In this document: piece by piece, positions 32,484 to 41,951 of the stretch
Position numbering within the stretch: the stretch's first letter is position 1
Layout: each line of letters starts with the position of its first letter
Assembly (NCBI GenBank): GCA_910584935.1
Contig: CAJUDU010000015.1
Coordinates: 1-47,201 of the forward strand
Direction of reading: 5' to 3'
DNA length: 47,201 nucleotides
DNA from: an uncultured Butyricicoccus sp.
Lineage (GTDB): Bacteria > Bacillota > Clostridia > Oscillospirales > Butyricicoccaceae
Notes under the pieces: model-generated
What the model saw: only the letters and a program-made list of their open reading frames with translations
Told to the model about the DNA's origin: nothing
Databases searched by the model: none
Program-made: the position numbers and the translations under genes

Positions 32484-33746
32484 ATGGCTATGACAATGAC
32501 CCAGAAAATCCTCGCGAGCCATGCGGGGCTGGAAAGCGTGACCGCTGGTCAGCTCATAGAAGCAGATCTCGATTTAACGCTGGCAAATGATATTACAGGG
32601 CCGGTTGCCATCCGTGAAATAGAAAAGGCAGGCTTTGAAAAGGTATTCGACCGCGCAAAAATTGCGCTGGTTATGGATCATTTTGCACCAAATAAGGATA
32701 TCAAATCTGCACAGCAATGCCTGGAATGCCGCGAATTTGCCCGCAAGCATGATATCATCCATTTTTATGATGTCGGCGAAATGGGGGTTGAACACGCATT
32801 GCTGCCAGAAAAAGGTCTGGTCGCTTCTGGTGAACTTATCATTGGTGCGGATTCCCATACCTGTACTTATGGCGCGCTTGGCGCGTTTTCCACAGGTGTA
32901 GGCTCCACTGACCTTGGCGCGGGCATGGCAACCGGCAAAGCATGGTTTAAAGTACCAAGCGCAATAAAATTCGTGCTTAAGGGCAAAAAAGCGCCATGGA
33001 TTTCGGGCAAAGATGTAATTCTGCATATCATCGGCATGATTGGCGTAGACGGCGCATTGTATCAGTCGATGGAGTTTGATGGCGAAGGCGTCAGCGAACT
33101 TTCCATGGATGACCGTTTTACCATTTGCAACATGGCGATTGAAGCGGGTGCGAAAAACGGTATTTTCCCAGTGGATGACAAAACCAAGGCATATATGAAA
33201 GACCGTGTCAGCCGTGAAGTCAAAGAATTTGCGGCAGATTCAGATGCGGCATATACTGCGGTTTATGAAGTGGATTTGTCTGCATTACGTCCAACAGTTG
33301 CTTGTCCGCACCTGCCGGAAAATACAAAAACAGTGGATGAACTCGGCAAAATTGAAATCCAGCAGTCGGTTATTGGTTCGTGTACCAATGGGCGCATTGA
33401 AGATATGCGCATTGCGGCGGAAATCCTGAAAGACCGCCATGTGGCGCGGGATGTGCGCACCATTGTTATCCCGGCAACCCAGGCAGTATATCTCCAGTGC
33501 ATTGAAGAAGGGTTGGCAAAAATCTTTATCCAAGCGGGCGCAATTGTTTCTACACCGACTTGTGGCCCTTGCCTTGGCGGGCATATGGGCATCCTTGCGC
33601 AAGGGGAACGGTCTGTTTCCACCACCAACCGTAACTTTGTTGGACGTATGGGGCACATTTCGAGTGAAATCTATCTGGCGAGCCCAGCTGTGGCGGCTGC
33701 TTCGGCTGTGATGGGTTATATCTGTTCGCCAGAGGATTTGAAGTAA
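32484..33746 (+). CDS. leuC: 3-isopropylmalate dehydratase large subunit
   Basis: A 420-residue aconitase-family protein. The [4Fe-4S] cysteines lie in IGSCTNGR and in CGPCLGG. GADSHTCTYGALGAF is near 127. The short length (about 420, not 466) and MTQKILASHAG start mark the type shared by archaea and Clostridia, whose small subunit is also short. Works with LeuD to isomerise isopropylmalate. Confidence 0.96.
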   Translation: MAMTMTQKILASHAGLESVTAGQLIEADLDLTLANDITGPVAIREIEKAGFEKVFDRAKIALVMDHFAPNKDIKSAQQCLECREFARKHDIIHFYDVGEMGVEHALLPEKGLVASGELIIGADSHTCTYGALGAFSTGVGSTDLGAGMATGKAWFKVPSAIKFVLKGKKAPWISGKDVILHIIGMIGVDGALYQSMEFDGEGVSELSMDDRFTICNMAIEAGAKNGIFPVDDKTKAYMKDRVSREVKEFAADSDAAYTAVYEVDLSALRPTVACPHLPENTKTVDELGKIEIQQSVIGSCTNGRIEDMRIAAEILKDRHVARDVRTIVIPATQAVYLQCIEEGLAKIFIQAGAIVSTPTCGPCLGGHMGILAQGERSVSTTNRNFVGRMGHISSEIYLASPAVAAASAVMGYICSPEDLK

Positions 33747-33763
33747 GGAGGCAAAAGGGAACA

Positions 33764-34255
33764 ATGGTTGTAAAAGGTTCTGTTTTTAAATATGGCGACA
33801 ATGTGGATACCGATGTTATCATTCCGGCACGTTATTTGAACATTGCCGATACCAAGGAATTGTCCTCCCATGCGATGGAGGATATTGATACGGAATTTGT
33901 CAAGAAGGTACAGCCGGGTGATATTATTGTGGCAACCCGCAATTTTGGCTGTGGTTCCTCACGGGAACACGCGCCGCTTGTGATTCGGGAAAATGGCGTA
34001 TCCTGTGTCATTGCATCGTCTTTTGCACGCATTTTTTACCGCAATGCAATTAATATCGGCTTGCCGATTTTGGAATGCGAAGCAGCAGCGCAAGCAATTA
34101 ATGCAGGGGATACCGTTTCAGTGGATTTTGATACTGGCGTGATTACCAATGAAACCAGTGGTGAACAGTATCAGGCAGCGGCTTTCCCGCCGTTTATTCA
34201 AAATATCATTGCGGATGGCGGCTTGCTGAAAAGCCTGAAAAAGAGGGGGTATTAA
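33764..34255 (+). CDS. leuD: 3-isopropylmalate dehydratase small subunit
   Basis: A 163-residue swivel-domain subunit with NVDTDVIIPARYL near the start, the NFGCGSSREHAP substrate loop near 60-72 and SFARIFYRNAINIGLP near 86-100. Short form matching the short LeuC. Separated from leuC by 17 bp and from leuB by 3 bp. An AAGGAGG lies upstream of the start. Confidence 0.96.
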   Translation: MVVKGSVFKYGDNVDTDVIIPARYLNIADTKELSSHAMEDIDTEFVKKVQPGDIIVATRNFGCGSSREHAPLVIRENGVSCVIASSFARIFYRNAINIGLPILECEAAAQAINAGDTVSVDFDTGVITNETSGEQYQAAAFPPFIQNIIADGGLLKSLKKRGY

Positions 34256-34258
34256 GCC

Positions 34259-35338
34259 ATGGAATTTCGTATTGCGGTAGTCAAAGGCGATGGCGTTGGC
34301 CCGGAAATTGTTTCTGAAGCTATGCTGGTGTTGGATAAAATCGGCGCAAAATATGGGCATACTTTTTCATATGATGAAGTGATTGCGGGCGGCTGTTCCA
34401 TTGATATCAATGGTGTTGCTCTGACACAGCAGGCAATTGATACTTGTAAAGCGGCAGATTCCGTGCTGCTTGGCGCGGTTGGCGGTCCCAAATGGGATCA
34501 TAATACCGACGCGGCAAAACGCCCGGAACGGGCTTTGCTTGGGCTGCGCTCCGCATTGGGACTGTTTGCCAATCTCCGCCCAGCAATGATGTATAAGGCG
34601 CTTGCGGACGCCTGCCCCATCAAACGGGAAATTATTGGCGATGGGTTTGATATTGTAATTTGCCGGGAACTGACAGGCGATGTCTATTTCGGCGAACATG
34701 GCAGACGTGAAAGCACAAACGACTGGGGAACTATCGGCTATGATGATATGAACTATTCAGAATATGAGGTGGAACGCATTGCTCGTCGTGCGTTTGAAAT
34801 GGCGCGTGTCCGTTCTAAAAAGGTGACCTCAGTGGACAAGGCAAATGTGTTGGAAACTTCTCGCGTATGGCGTGAAACAGTTGCCCGTGTTGCGGAAGAA
34901 TATCCGGATATTGAACTGAACTATATGTATGTGGATAATGCTGCTATGCAGCTTGTGCGCAACCCAGGACAGTTTGATGTTATTGTGACAGGTAACCTGT
35001 TTGGCGATATCCTATCGGATGAAGCGTCAATGATTACAGGTTCTATTGGGATGCTGCCGTCTGCCTCGCTCAACGAAAGCGGGCGCGGGATGTATGAACC
35101 AATCCATGGTTCTGCGCCGGATATTGCAGGCAAGGGCATTGCAAACCCGATTGCAACTATTTTGTCCTGTGCGATGATGCTGCGGTATTCCTTTGGACTG
35201 CCCACGGAAGCAGATGCCATTGAGAGGGCTGTGGAAAAAGTATTGGATGAAGGCTATCGCACTTTAGATATTGCCGCAAAAGGGGAAAAGACCATTGGCA
35301 CCCATGAAATGGGCGAGCTAATCCGCGCAAATATTTGA
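34259..35338 (+). CDS. leuB: 3-isopropylmalate dehydrogenase
   Basis: A 359-residue NAD-dependent oxidative decarboxylase, third enzyme of leucine synthesis. Motifs: GDGVGPEIV at the N-terminus, LLGAVGGPKWD, CRELTGDVYFGEHGR, and the metal- and cofactor-binding TGNLFGDILSDEASMITGSIG region with GSAPDIAGKG. Typical length. Last gene of leuACDB, followed by a terminator. Confidence 0.97.
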   Translation: MEFRIAVVKGDGVGPEIVSEAMLVLDKIGAKYGHTFSYDEVIAGGCSIDINGVALTQQAIDTCKAADSVLLGAVGGPKWDHNTDAAKRPERALLGLRSALGLFANLRPAMMYKALADACPIKREIIGDGFDIVICRELTGDVYFGEHGRRESTNDWGTIGYDDMNYSEYEVERIARRAFEMARVRSKKVTSVDKANVLETSRVWRETVARVAEEYPDIELNYMYVDNAAMQLVRNPGQFDVIVTGNLFGDILSDEASMITGSIGMLPSASLNESGRGMYEPIHGSAPDIAGKGIANPIATILSCAMMLRYSFGLPTEADAIERAVEKVLDEGYRTLDIAAKGEKTIGTHEMGELIRANI

Positions 35339-35343
35339 TTTTT

Positions 35344-35383
35344 CCGGGGGCTGCTTTGCAGGCAGTCCCCGGCTTTGTGTTTT
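35344..35383 (+). terminator. leu operon terminator
   Basis: CCGGGGGCTGC (35344-35354) pairs with GCAGTCCCCGG (35362-35372) through one G-U, followed by CTTTGTGTTTT. Confidence 0.85.
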
Positions 35384-35512
35384 ACCACAGAATAGATAAA
35401 TTTGCTTTTATAAGCAGCCTGTGGTTTCAGTCTTGCAGTTTTGGGGAAAATGATATACAATAAGATTACTTATGTCCCCGGTAATGGGGATATGGTTTGT
35501 GAGGGATATGAT

Positions 35513-36250
35513 TTGGACAAAGCAAATATTATGGGCGTTTTGTTTGACGCCGTGACATTGACACAAGCCGTAGATTGTGCGTTGGCGCAAATGCGTGCCC
35601 GCAAAAAAGGGTATGTCGTTACGCCAAACCCTGAAATTGTTTATCAGGCGATGGAGGACAAGCCCTTTTGTGACCTGATTAACCATGCGTCACTGGTGCT
35701 GGCGGATGGGATTGGCGTCATTTATGCCGCGAAGATTTTGGGTGAAAAACTGCCGTGCCGAGTGCCAGGGATTGATTTTGCTGGTATGTTGATGCACCGC
35801 ATGGCACAGGAAAAAATGACATTATTTCTTTTGGGAGCAAAACCTGGGGTAGCGGAACAAGCGGCGGAAAATCTAAAGAAAAAATACCCTGGGTTGATGA
35901 TTGCCGGCACAAAAGATGGTTATTTTAAAAATGACAGCGAAGCGGTTGCGGCAGTCAATGCCGCAGGTGGCGCAGATGCAATATTTGTCTGCCTCGGCGC
36001 GCCGAAACAGGAAAGATTTATGTCAAAATATCAAAAAGATATGAATGTGACATTATGTTGTGGATTAGGCGGTTCGCTGGATGTTTTTGCGGGCACCGTG
36101 CAGCGGGCACCGGATATTTTTATTAAGCTGGGGCTGGAATGGTTTTACCGCCTGTGCAAAGAACCAAAACGCATTGGGCGCATGATGAAACTGCCGCTTT
36201 TTATGCTGCTGGTTATTCGTAAAAAGCTGTTTGGAGGGAAAACAAAATGA
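35513..36250 (+). CDS. WecG/TagA/CpsF-family glycosyltransferase
   Basis: A 245-residue membrane-associated glycosyltransferase; family members add N-acetylmannosamine or related sugars to undecaprenyl-linked precursors. Family blocks are present: NIMGVLFDAVTL at the start, TPNPEIVYQA, LADGIGVIYAAK, LFLLGAKPGVAEQAAENL and LGAPKQERFM, with a basic amphipathic C-terminus. The frame is open to 35441, but TTG 35513 with GAGGGA 6-7 nt upstream gives the usual family start and length. ATG 35450 is the alternative, adding 21 residues. Shares an ATGA overlap with thyX. Confidence 0.88.
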   Translation: MDKANIMGVLFDAVTLTQAVDCALAQMRARKKGYVVTPNPEIVYQAMEDKPFCDLINHASLVLADGIGVIYAAKILGEKLPCRVPGIDFAGMLMHRMAQEKMTLFLLGAKPGVAEQAAENLKKKYPGLMIAGTKDGYFKNDSEAVAAVNAAGGADAIFVCLGAPKQERFMSKYQKDMNVTLCCGLGGSLDVFAGTVQRAPDIFIKLGLEWFYRLCKEPKRIGRMMKLPLFMLLVIRKKLFGGKTK

Positions 36251-37017
36251 AAGTGCGTCTTTTGGCACATACGCCAGAGCCAGAACGCTTAATTGCGGCA
36301 GCAGCAAAAAACTGTTATTCTGCAAGCGGTGTGGATGATATTCTGGATGGTTTGGATGAAGCGAAAATCCAATCTTTTTTGCAGATGCTCGCCAGTCTTG
36401 GGCATGAAAGCCCAATTGAACACGTCAGCTTTACGTTTGCCATAGAAGGGGTATCCCGTTCGCTGTTGGCGCAGATTACACGTCATCGGATTGCATCATA
36501 TAGTGTGCAGTCACAGCGATATGTGCGTGAACATGGATTTGAATATGTTGTCCCGCCGGAAATTGAAAAAATCCCTGCGGCAAAGCAAAAATTCATTCAG
36601 GCAATGGAGGATGACCAGCGCATTTATGAAGAATTGACAAGCATATTAATGGAAAAACACTTACAAGAGTTACTTGCTGCGGGCGTGCCTGAGAAAAAAG
36701 CGTACAGTCAGGCAGAAAAAAAATCCATTGAGGATGCGCGCTATATCCTGCCAAACGCCTGCACGACTCGTATCGTAATGACTGCAAATGCGCGTTCCCT
36801 GCAAAATTTCTTCCGCCTGCGCTGCTGTAGGCGCGCCCAATGGGAAATCCGTGCGTTGGCATGGGAAATGTACCGGCTGGTATATGCGGTTGCACCAACA
36901 TTATTTGCTAAATGTGGTCCCGCCTGCGTGGATGGCAATTGCAGTGAAGGGAAAATGAGCTGTGGACAAGTAGATAATGTGCGCATGAATTTTCTTGCAC
37001 TGCGTGGTAAAGAATAA
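36247..37017 (+). CDS. thyX: flavin-dependent thymidylate synthase
   Basis: A 256-residue ThyX making dTMP from dUMP with FAD and methylene-THF. The signature RHR-x7-S is at 79-89 (RHRIASYSVQS) followed by QRY. The C-terminal NACTTRIVMTANARSLQNFF block fits the fold. A Cys-rich tail (CGPACVDGNCSEG...CG) extends the C-terminus, a feature of some Clostridial ThyX. ThyX use fits an organism short of ThyA/DHFR. It overlaps the glycosyltransferase by 4 bp. Confidence 0.95.
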   Translation: MKVRLLAHTPEPERLIAAAAKNCYSASGVDDILDGLDEAKIQSFLQMLASLGHESPIEHVSFTFAIEGVSRSLLAQITRHRIASYSVQSQRYVREHGFEYVVPPEIEKIPAAKQKFIQAMEDDQRIYEELTSILMEKHLQELLAAGVPEKKAYSQAEKKSIEDARYILPNACTTRIVMTANARSLQNFFRLRCCRRAQWEIRALAWEMYRLVYAVAPTLFAKCGPACVDGNCSEGKMSCGQVDNVRMNFLALRGKE

Positions 37018-37046
37018 ATCAAACGATATACGAAAGAAAGAGGTTT

Positions 37047-37955
37047 ATGCTGGAATTTCGAGATTTGACACTGGAGGATAAACCGCGTGTGGAAGCATGC
37101 GCACGTGCTTATTCCTACCATCTTTGTGAGCATTGCTTTACAGATTTATTTATTTGGCGCGGGCATTACCAAACCAAAATCTGTTTTTGGGAAGGGTTTT
37201 TATTTGTCCGTATGATGACGCTGGATGAACAAAAACCGATGTATTTGGCGCCAATTGGCAATGGGGATTTAGCAGCAGCAATCAAATTATTGGAACAGGA
37301 TGCAGCAGAACGGGGTATTCCATTTACCATGTGTTCTATTGCGGAGGATATGAAACCGCGTATTGAAGCGGTACTGCCTGAACGGTATGAATACGATACC
37401 GATGAAAGTGGCTGGGATTATATTTATTTAAGTGAAAAACTGCAAACCTTATCGGGGAAAAAGCTGCAATCCAAACGCAACCTAGTTAACCGTTTCAAAA
37501 CGGCTTATGAGGGACGCTGGATTTATGAGGACATGACGCTGGATAATATTCATGATGCGTTTGATTTCCATATCAAATGGTGTGAGCAAAACGGTTGTAT
37601 GCGTGACCAGGATTTTTGGGGGGAAACCTGTGCGATTGGCACAGGGCTGAATCTTTTCAAAGAGCTGGATTTGCGCGGCGGGCTGCTGCGGCTGGATGGC
37701 AATGTCATTGCGTTCACTTTTGGCAGCAAAGCTTCGGAAGATATGTTTGTTGTGCAAATTGAAAAGGCAGACCATAACATTGATGGAGCTTATCAGATGA
37801 TTAACCAGCAGTTTGTGCAACGCAATTGCACAGAAGTGAAATATGTAAACCGTGAAGAGGATTTGGGGCTGGAAGGGCTGCGCAAAGCAAAGCGGTCTTA
37901 TCGCCCTGAAATGATGGGGGTGAAATATTGCGCCAAACCCAAGAAGGGATACTAA
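37047..37955 (+). CDS. DUF2156 (phosphatidylglycerol lysyltransferase-like) protein
   Basis: A 302-residue protein of two GNAT-like folds, matching the DUF2156 family related to the catalytic part of MprF and Fem transferases. Blocks: LTLEDKPRVEACARAYSYHL with CFTDLFIWRG near 33, GKKLQSKRNLVNRF near 137 and NREEDLGLEGLRKAKRSYRP near the end. MprF-like enzymes use aminoacyl-tRNA to modify lipids, but this soluble form has no assigned substrate. It overlaps the next acetyltransferase gene by 28 bp. Confidence 0.85.
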   Translation: MLEFRDLTLEDKPRVEACARAYSYHLCEHCFTDLFIWRGHYQTKICFWEGFLFVRMMTLDEQKPMYLAPIGNGDLAAAIKLLEQDAAERGIPFTMCSIAEDMKPRIEAVLPERYEYDTDESGWDYIYLSEKLQTLSGKKLQSKRNLVNRFKTAYEGRWIYEDMTLDNIHDAFDFHIKWCEQNGCMRDQDFWGETCAIGTGLNLFKELDLRGGLLRLDGNVIAFTFGSKASEDMFVVQIEKADHNIDGAYQMINQQFVQRNCTEVKYVNREEDLGLEGLRKAKRSYRPEMMGVKYCAKPKKGY

Positions 37956-38785
37956 TCCGTTTTGCCACAATGCAGGATACGCCTGCTGTCATCCGTTTAT
38001 GGGAAACTTGTTTTCCGGGTGATGCAGTGTTTCAAAATTACTTTTTTGCGCATCTGTATGTACCAGAATATAACTTACTGCTTTTTCGTCATGATGTACT
38101 TTGTGCGATGGCGCAAATGCTGCCTTACCGGATGCAGGACGGCTGGAAAACAGAAACAGTCACTTATATTTATGGGGCGTGTACCCATCCGGATTACAGG
38201 CGGCAGCATCTAATGGATACCCTTTTGCACCACACATTTATGCTGGACAGGCAAATGGGGCGAACCGCTTCTGTGCTGATTCCGCAGGAGGAATGGCTGT
38301 TTGGGTTTTATGCCCAGTTTGGCTATGAAGCAGTTTTATCTGTGTCCGCAGATGAATATCATGCCGCATCAGAGGCGGAATGCTGCCCGCTGCGTGCCAT
38401 GGTGCCAGAGGATTTGTCTGGCATGGATGCTTTATATCATGCCGCGCTGCCAGAGGGCGCTTATCTATGCCGGGACGAAGCGGAATGGAAGAAACAGCTT
38501 GATATGTTTATCCATTGTGGCGGCAGGGCTTTCTGTACAGGGGCGAAAGGCGCGCCGGAAGGTTATGCGTTTGTCTGGCATACAAAACAGGAGGGGCTTT
38601 GGGCACAGGAACTTTGTGCCCCTGGGAAAACCACACAGTTTGTCCAGGCATTGATGGCGTGTTTTGGGGTAAAAAAATGCCGCGTAACTGGGCTTTCTTT
38701 CTCGCAAAAGCAGCTACTCGGCTGTGTGCTGCGCCATGATGGGGCGCGCCCAACCGATGGTTATATAAATCTTATGCTGAATTAA
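37928..38785 (+). CDS. GNAT-family N-acetyltransferase
   Basis: A 285-residue protein with an N-terminal GNAT domain (about 8-135): IRFATMQDTPAVIRLWETCF, then YIYGACTHPDYRRQHLMDTL as the acetyl-CoA loop, and LFGFYAQFGYEAV. The C-terminal half is a second divergent GNAT or sterol-carrier-like domain, as in Eis-type proteins. The start is TTG 37928 within the preceding gene, behind GGGGGTGA; no ATG fits the conserved N-terminus. Its substrate is unknown. Confidence 0.82.
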   Translation: MRQTQEGILIRFATMQDTPAVIRLWETCFPGDAVFQNYFFAHLYVPEYNLLLFRHDVLCAMAQMLPYRMQDGWKTETVTYIYGACTHPDYRRQHLMDTLLHHTFMLDRQMGRTASVLIPQEEWLFGFYAQFGYEAVLSVSADEYHAASEAECCPLRAMVPEDLSGMDALYHAALPEGAYLCRDEAEWKKQLDMFIHCGGRAFCTGAKGAPEGYAFVWHTKQEGLWAQELCAPGKTTQFVQALMACFGVKKCRVTGLSFSQKQLLGCVLRHDGARPTDGYINLMLN

Positions 38786-38799
38786 AAGGAGATGTCAAC

Positions 38800-39351
38800 A
38801 TGGTATATGTATTTTTAGCAGATGGGTTTGAAGAAGTAGAGGCGCTGACACCTGTTGATTTCCTGCGCCGTGCTGGGGCAGAAGTTAAAACAGTCGGCAT
38901 TACAGGCAAAACAGTGACAGGCGCACGTGGGATACCGGTTGTTGCCGATATCCTGCCCGAGGAAGTGGAACGCGATGATATGGAAATGGTGATTCTGCCT
39001 GGCGGAATGCCTGGCACGATGAACCTGAATAGCTCGGATTTTGTCCGCGATACGGTGCAGTTTTGTGCAGACCATGACATTTATATTGCGGCGATTTGCG
39101 CGGCGCCTTCGGTGATTCTTGGCGGGATGGATCTGCTTCGCCACCGGCGTGCTGTCTGCTATCCTGGTATGGAAGATGGTATGACTTGTGCCAACGCGGT
39201 ACAGCAAAATTGCTGTGTGGATGGGCGTATTATCACAGGACGTGCCGCAGGTGCTGCAATGGACTTTGCTTTGGCGCTTTGTGCTGCGGTAATGGGCAAA
39301 GCCGCAGCAAAACAGGTTGCGGAATCTGTTTGTTATGATGCTGGGCAATAA
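38800..39351 (+). CDS. DJ-1/PfpI-family protein (YajL/ThiJ type)
   Basis: A 183-residue flavodoxin-like protein. It shows LADGFEEVEALTPVDFLRRAG with the conserved Glu, ILPGGMPGT, and the nucleophile elbow AAICAAPSVIL with Cys100. Relatives act as protein/nucleotide deglycases or redox chaperones. ATG 38800 follows AAAAGGAG. It overlaps the cyclo-ligase gene by 17 bp. Confidence 0.92.
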   Translation: MVYVFLADGFEEVEALTPVDFLRRAGAEVKTVGITGKTVTGARGIPVVADILPEEVERDDMEMVILPGGMPGTMNLNSSDFVRDTVQFCADHDIYIAAICAAPSVILGGMDLLRHRRAVCYPGMEDGMTCANAVQQNCCVDGRIITGRAAGAAMDFALALCAAVMGKAAAKQVAESVCYDAGQ

Positions 39352-39907
39352 ATCTGACCTGCGCAGGCGCATGAAGCAAGTGCGGTCAGAAATACCACCG
39401 GAAATACGGGCGGTACAGAACCAGCAGATTGCAAAACGAGTGCTAGCGCATCCGGCTTGGCAAAAAGCACATACTATCTTTTGTTACTGTTCCACTGACG
39501 ATGAGATTGATACATATCCGCTTTTACATGGCGCACTGGAACAAGGAAAGGCGCTTTGCCTGCCCCTGGCTATGCCAGGGGGCAGGATGGAGGCACGCAG
39601 GGTGACAGACCTGACACAGCTTCAGCCAGGGCTACAGGGCATTTTGGAGCCATGTCCAGCGTGCCCTGTCATTCCCCCAGCGGAAATTAGTCTTTGTATT
39701 ATCCCGTGTTTGGCGGCGGATTTGTTCGGCTATCGCCTTGGCTATGGTGGGGGATATTATGACAGATTTTTGGTGCAGACCAATGCCATACGGATGGTGC
39801 TTTGTGCGGAAAGCCGTGTTTTCCCGCATATCCCTGTGCAAGATTATGATATGCCCTGTGATATTTTGGTAACAGAAAGTAAGGTGGTTTGCCTGCATGA
39901 AAAATAG
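39335..39907 (+). CDS. 5-formyltetrahydrofolate cyclo-ligase
   Basis: A 190-residue enzyme converting 5-formyl-THF to 5,10-methenyl-THF with ATP. Motifs: DLRRRMKQVRSEI at the start, TIFCYCSTDDEIDT and the nucleotide-binding GYRLGYGGGYYDRFL. The start is uncertain: ATG 39335, ATG 39338 or TTG 39317, all inside the DJ-1 gene and without a clear ribosome binding site, which suggests translational coupling. It overlaps the CPBP gene by 11 bp. Confidence 0.9.
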   Translation: MMLGNKSDLRRRMKQVRSEIPPEIRAVQNQQIAKRVLAHPAWQKAHTIFCYCSTDDEIDTYPLLHGALEQGKALCLPLAMPGGRMEARRVTDLTQLQPGLQGILEPCPACPVIPPAEISLCIIPCLAADLFGYRLGYGGGYYDRFLVQTNAIRMVLCAESRVFPHIPVQDYDMPCDILVTESKVVCLHEK

Positions 39908-40793
39908 ATCGGCTTTTTTGACAGGGATCGCGATTTTCTGCTGTTTTTGCCTGCTGATTGCAGGTGGCACCATCGCGGGCAGCCATTTGAATCGAGATAT
40001 GCTCGTATGGGGCATTTTGCTGGCGGAAGCAGCAGCCTTTTTGATTCCCACCATCATGGTTATCCTGCCTTTGCGCCGTGGGGAATCGCTGAAAAGCCCG
40101 ATTGCGAAAAAACGGATTAGTTTCCCAACGGTTGCGCTGTCTGTGCGGCTTGGCATTACGGTTTCACTTGCATCATTCTTAATTAACCTGCTTGCACTTC
40201 AGCTCGCAGGGCAGGATGTTTCTATTATGAATCCAGCGTTGTTCCAAGCTTCGGATATTGGCGGGCATCCCTTGTCTTATATCCTTGCCGTTGCGGTTGT
40301 TCCTGCAATTGTAGAGGAAATCTTTTTACGCGGCACAGTGCTGCCTGTATTTTCCCGTTATGCGGGTACAGGGCTGAGCATTTTGCTGACAGCCCTGGTT
40401 TTTGCCATGCTGCATGGCTCGCTGGGGAATTTTGCCGGTCCATTGCTGGGCGGGTTGGTATTCGGCTGGCTGACATTTGTTTATGGTTCCATTTGGCCTG
40501 CGGTGATTGCCCATGCCGCAAATAATTTATGCTATTTGTTTGGGTTATGGCTGACGGATACATACAGTGCATTTGGCATTTGGCGGCAAATGCCATCCTT
40601 TTGCGTATTGCTTCTGTTGCTTTTTGTTTATTTATCACTGTGTTCTGTGGAACATCTGCTGTTTGTTGGGCGTGTGCCGCACTTTGCACGCGGACAGCGC
40701 AACAGTGCGGCACTTTATGCACTGGCAGGCAACCCAGCGGCTGCCGCGTTTATCATCGCTTTTTTTGCCAAAACTGTTTTTGGCGTGATTTGA
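39897..40793 (+). CDS. CPBP-family intramembrane metalloprotease
   Basis: A 298-residue membrane protein with about 8 spans and the CAAX protease/bacteriocin-processing (Abi) motifs: EEIFLR with Glu140, Glu141 and Arg145; FAMLHGS with His173; and HAANN with His206 and Asn210. Some relatives process peptides or give bacteriocin immunity. The target is unknown here; no bacteriocin gene is seen nearby. Confidence 0.9.
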   Translation: MKNRSAFLTGIAIFCCFCLLIAGGTIAGSHLNRDMLVWGILLAEAAAFLIPTIMVILPLRRGESLKSPIAKKRISFPTVALSVRLGITVSLASFLINLLALQLAGQDVSIMNPALFQASDIGGHPLSYILAVAVVPAIVEEIFLRGTVLPVFSRYAGTGLSILLTALVFAMLHGSLGNFAGPLLGGLVFGWLTFVYGSIWPAVIAHAANNLCYLFGLWLTDTYSAFGIWRQMPSFCVLLLLLFVYLSLCSVEHLLFVGRVPHFARGQRNSAALYALAGNPAAAAFIIAFFAKTVFGVI

Positions 40794-40811
40794 CTTTCAG
40801 GAGGATATATA

Positions 40812-41951
40812 ATGGATTCACAAAACCAGACGCCACGCCGCCGGAAAACACGGCAGGCAACCGGCTGCGCCAGTGCGGTGCTGTATCTTGTGATTGTGAT
40901 TGGCGTTTCCATCCTGCTTTCCATGGTGGCCCTATTTGCGGCAAATGATGTGCTTGCGCTTGTAAAAGATGAGGATATCATTACATTTACGGTAGAAAAG
41001 AATACCACTGCATCAAAACTCAGCAAGGAACTGGATCGCAGCGGTATTGTCAATTATGGCACGCTGTTCAACCTGTTCCTCAAAGTAACCAAGAAAGATG
41101 TGGATATCCTTGCTGGCACTTATGAATTAAGCCCTGCGATGGATTATAACCAGATTGTCCGTGCTCTGCGTAATGCGGATCAAAAGAAAACGGTGGAAGT
41201 GACGATACCAGAAGGGTATACGCTTGCCCAAATCGAGGAGGTCTTGCTCCGCAACAGCGTATGTACGCCAGCAGCACTGGAAAAAGCGTTGTCTGAATAT
41301 GCGTATAAGCATAGTTTCCTAGAGGATAACCAACCGCCTGCTAAAGGATGGCTGGAAGGTTATCTGTTCCCAGATACCTACCGCTTTTATCAAAATGGTG
41401 ATGCGGTGAAAAATGTAATCAATCGTATGCTGAATAACTTTGATGACCATTATGACGAATCTATTCAGCAAGGGGCAAAGGATTTAAATCGTTCCGTGCG
41501 GGATATTGTGATTATCGCTTCCCTTGTGGAACGTGAGGCAAAAGTTGCGGAAGAATTCCCCATGGTTGCAGGGGTCATTTACAATCGTTTGAATAGCTCC
41601 AGTTTCCCTAAACTGGAAATTGATGCGTCTGTGCTATATGGTTTGGGGCGTACCAGCGGTGCGCTGACCAGGGAAGACCTGAACACCGATACGCCTTATA
41701 ACACATATTTGCATGAAGGGCTGCCGCCCGGGCCAATCTGTAACCCAGGGTATAACGCATTATATGCGGCTTCCCATCCATCTTCCCATAATTATTATTT
41801 TTATGTTGCTATGCCAGATGGTTCTCATCTGTTTGCAACCACAAACAGTGAGCATGAACGCAATATTCGCACGGCTGCTGCCGCTTTTGAAGAAGCGGCA
41901 AATAATCCGCAGCCACAGGAAGATGAAGATATGGGGCTGGAGGATGAATGA
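40812..41951 (+). CDS. mltG: endolytic murein transglycosylase
   Basis: A 379-residue MltG/YceG protein that cuts nascent glycan strands. A short basic cytoplasmic N-terminus, one membrane span (about 22-45), a LysM-like region (about 55-125) and the YceG catalytic domain follow: YLFPDTYRF, IASLVEREAKV with the catalytic Glu, AGVIYNRL, DASVLYGLG and LPPGPICNPG. The acidic tail ends at a TGA that overlaps the next start (ATGA). An AGGAGG lies upstream of the start. Confidence 0.95.
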   Translation: MDSQNQTPRRRKTRQATGCASAVLYLVIVIGVSILLSMVALFAANDVLALVKDEDIITFTVEKNTTASKLSKELDRSGIVNYGTLFNLFLKVTKKDVDILAGTYELSPAMDYNQIVRALRNADQKKTVEVTIPEGYTLAQIEEVLLRNSVCTPAALEKALSEYAYKHSFLEDNQPPAKGWLEGYLFPDTYRFYQNGDAVKNVINRMLNNFDDHYDESIQQGAKDLNRSVRDIVIIASLVEREAKVAEEFPMVAGVIYNRLNSSSFPKLEIDASVLYGLGRTSGALTREDLNTDTPYNTYLHEGLPPGPICNPGYNALYAASHPSSHNYYFYVAMPDGSHLFATTNSEHERNIRTAAAAFEEAANNPQPQEDEDMGLEDE

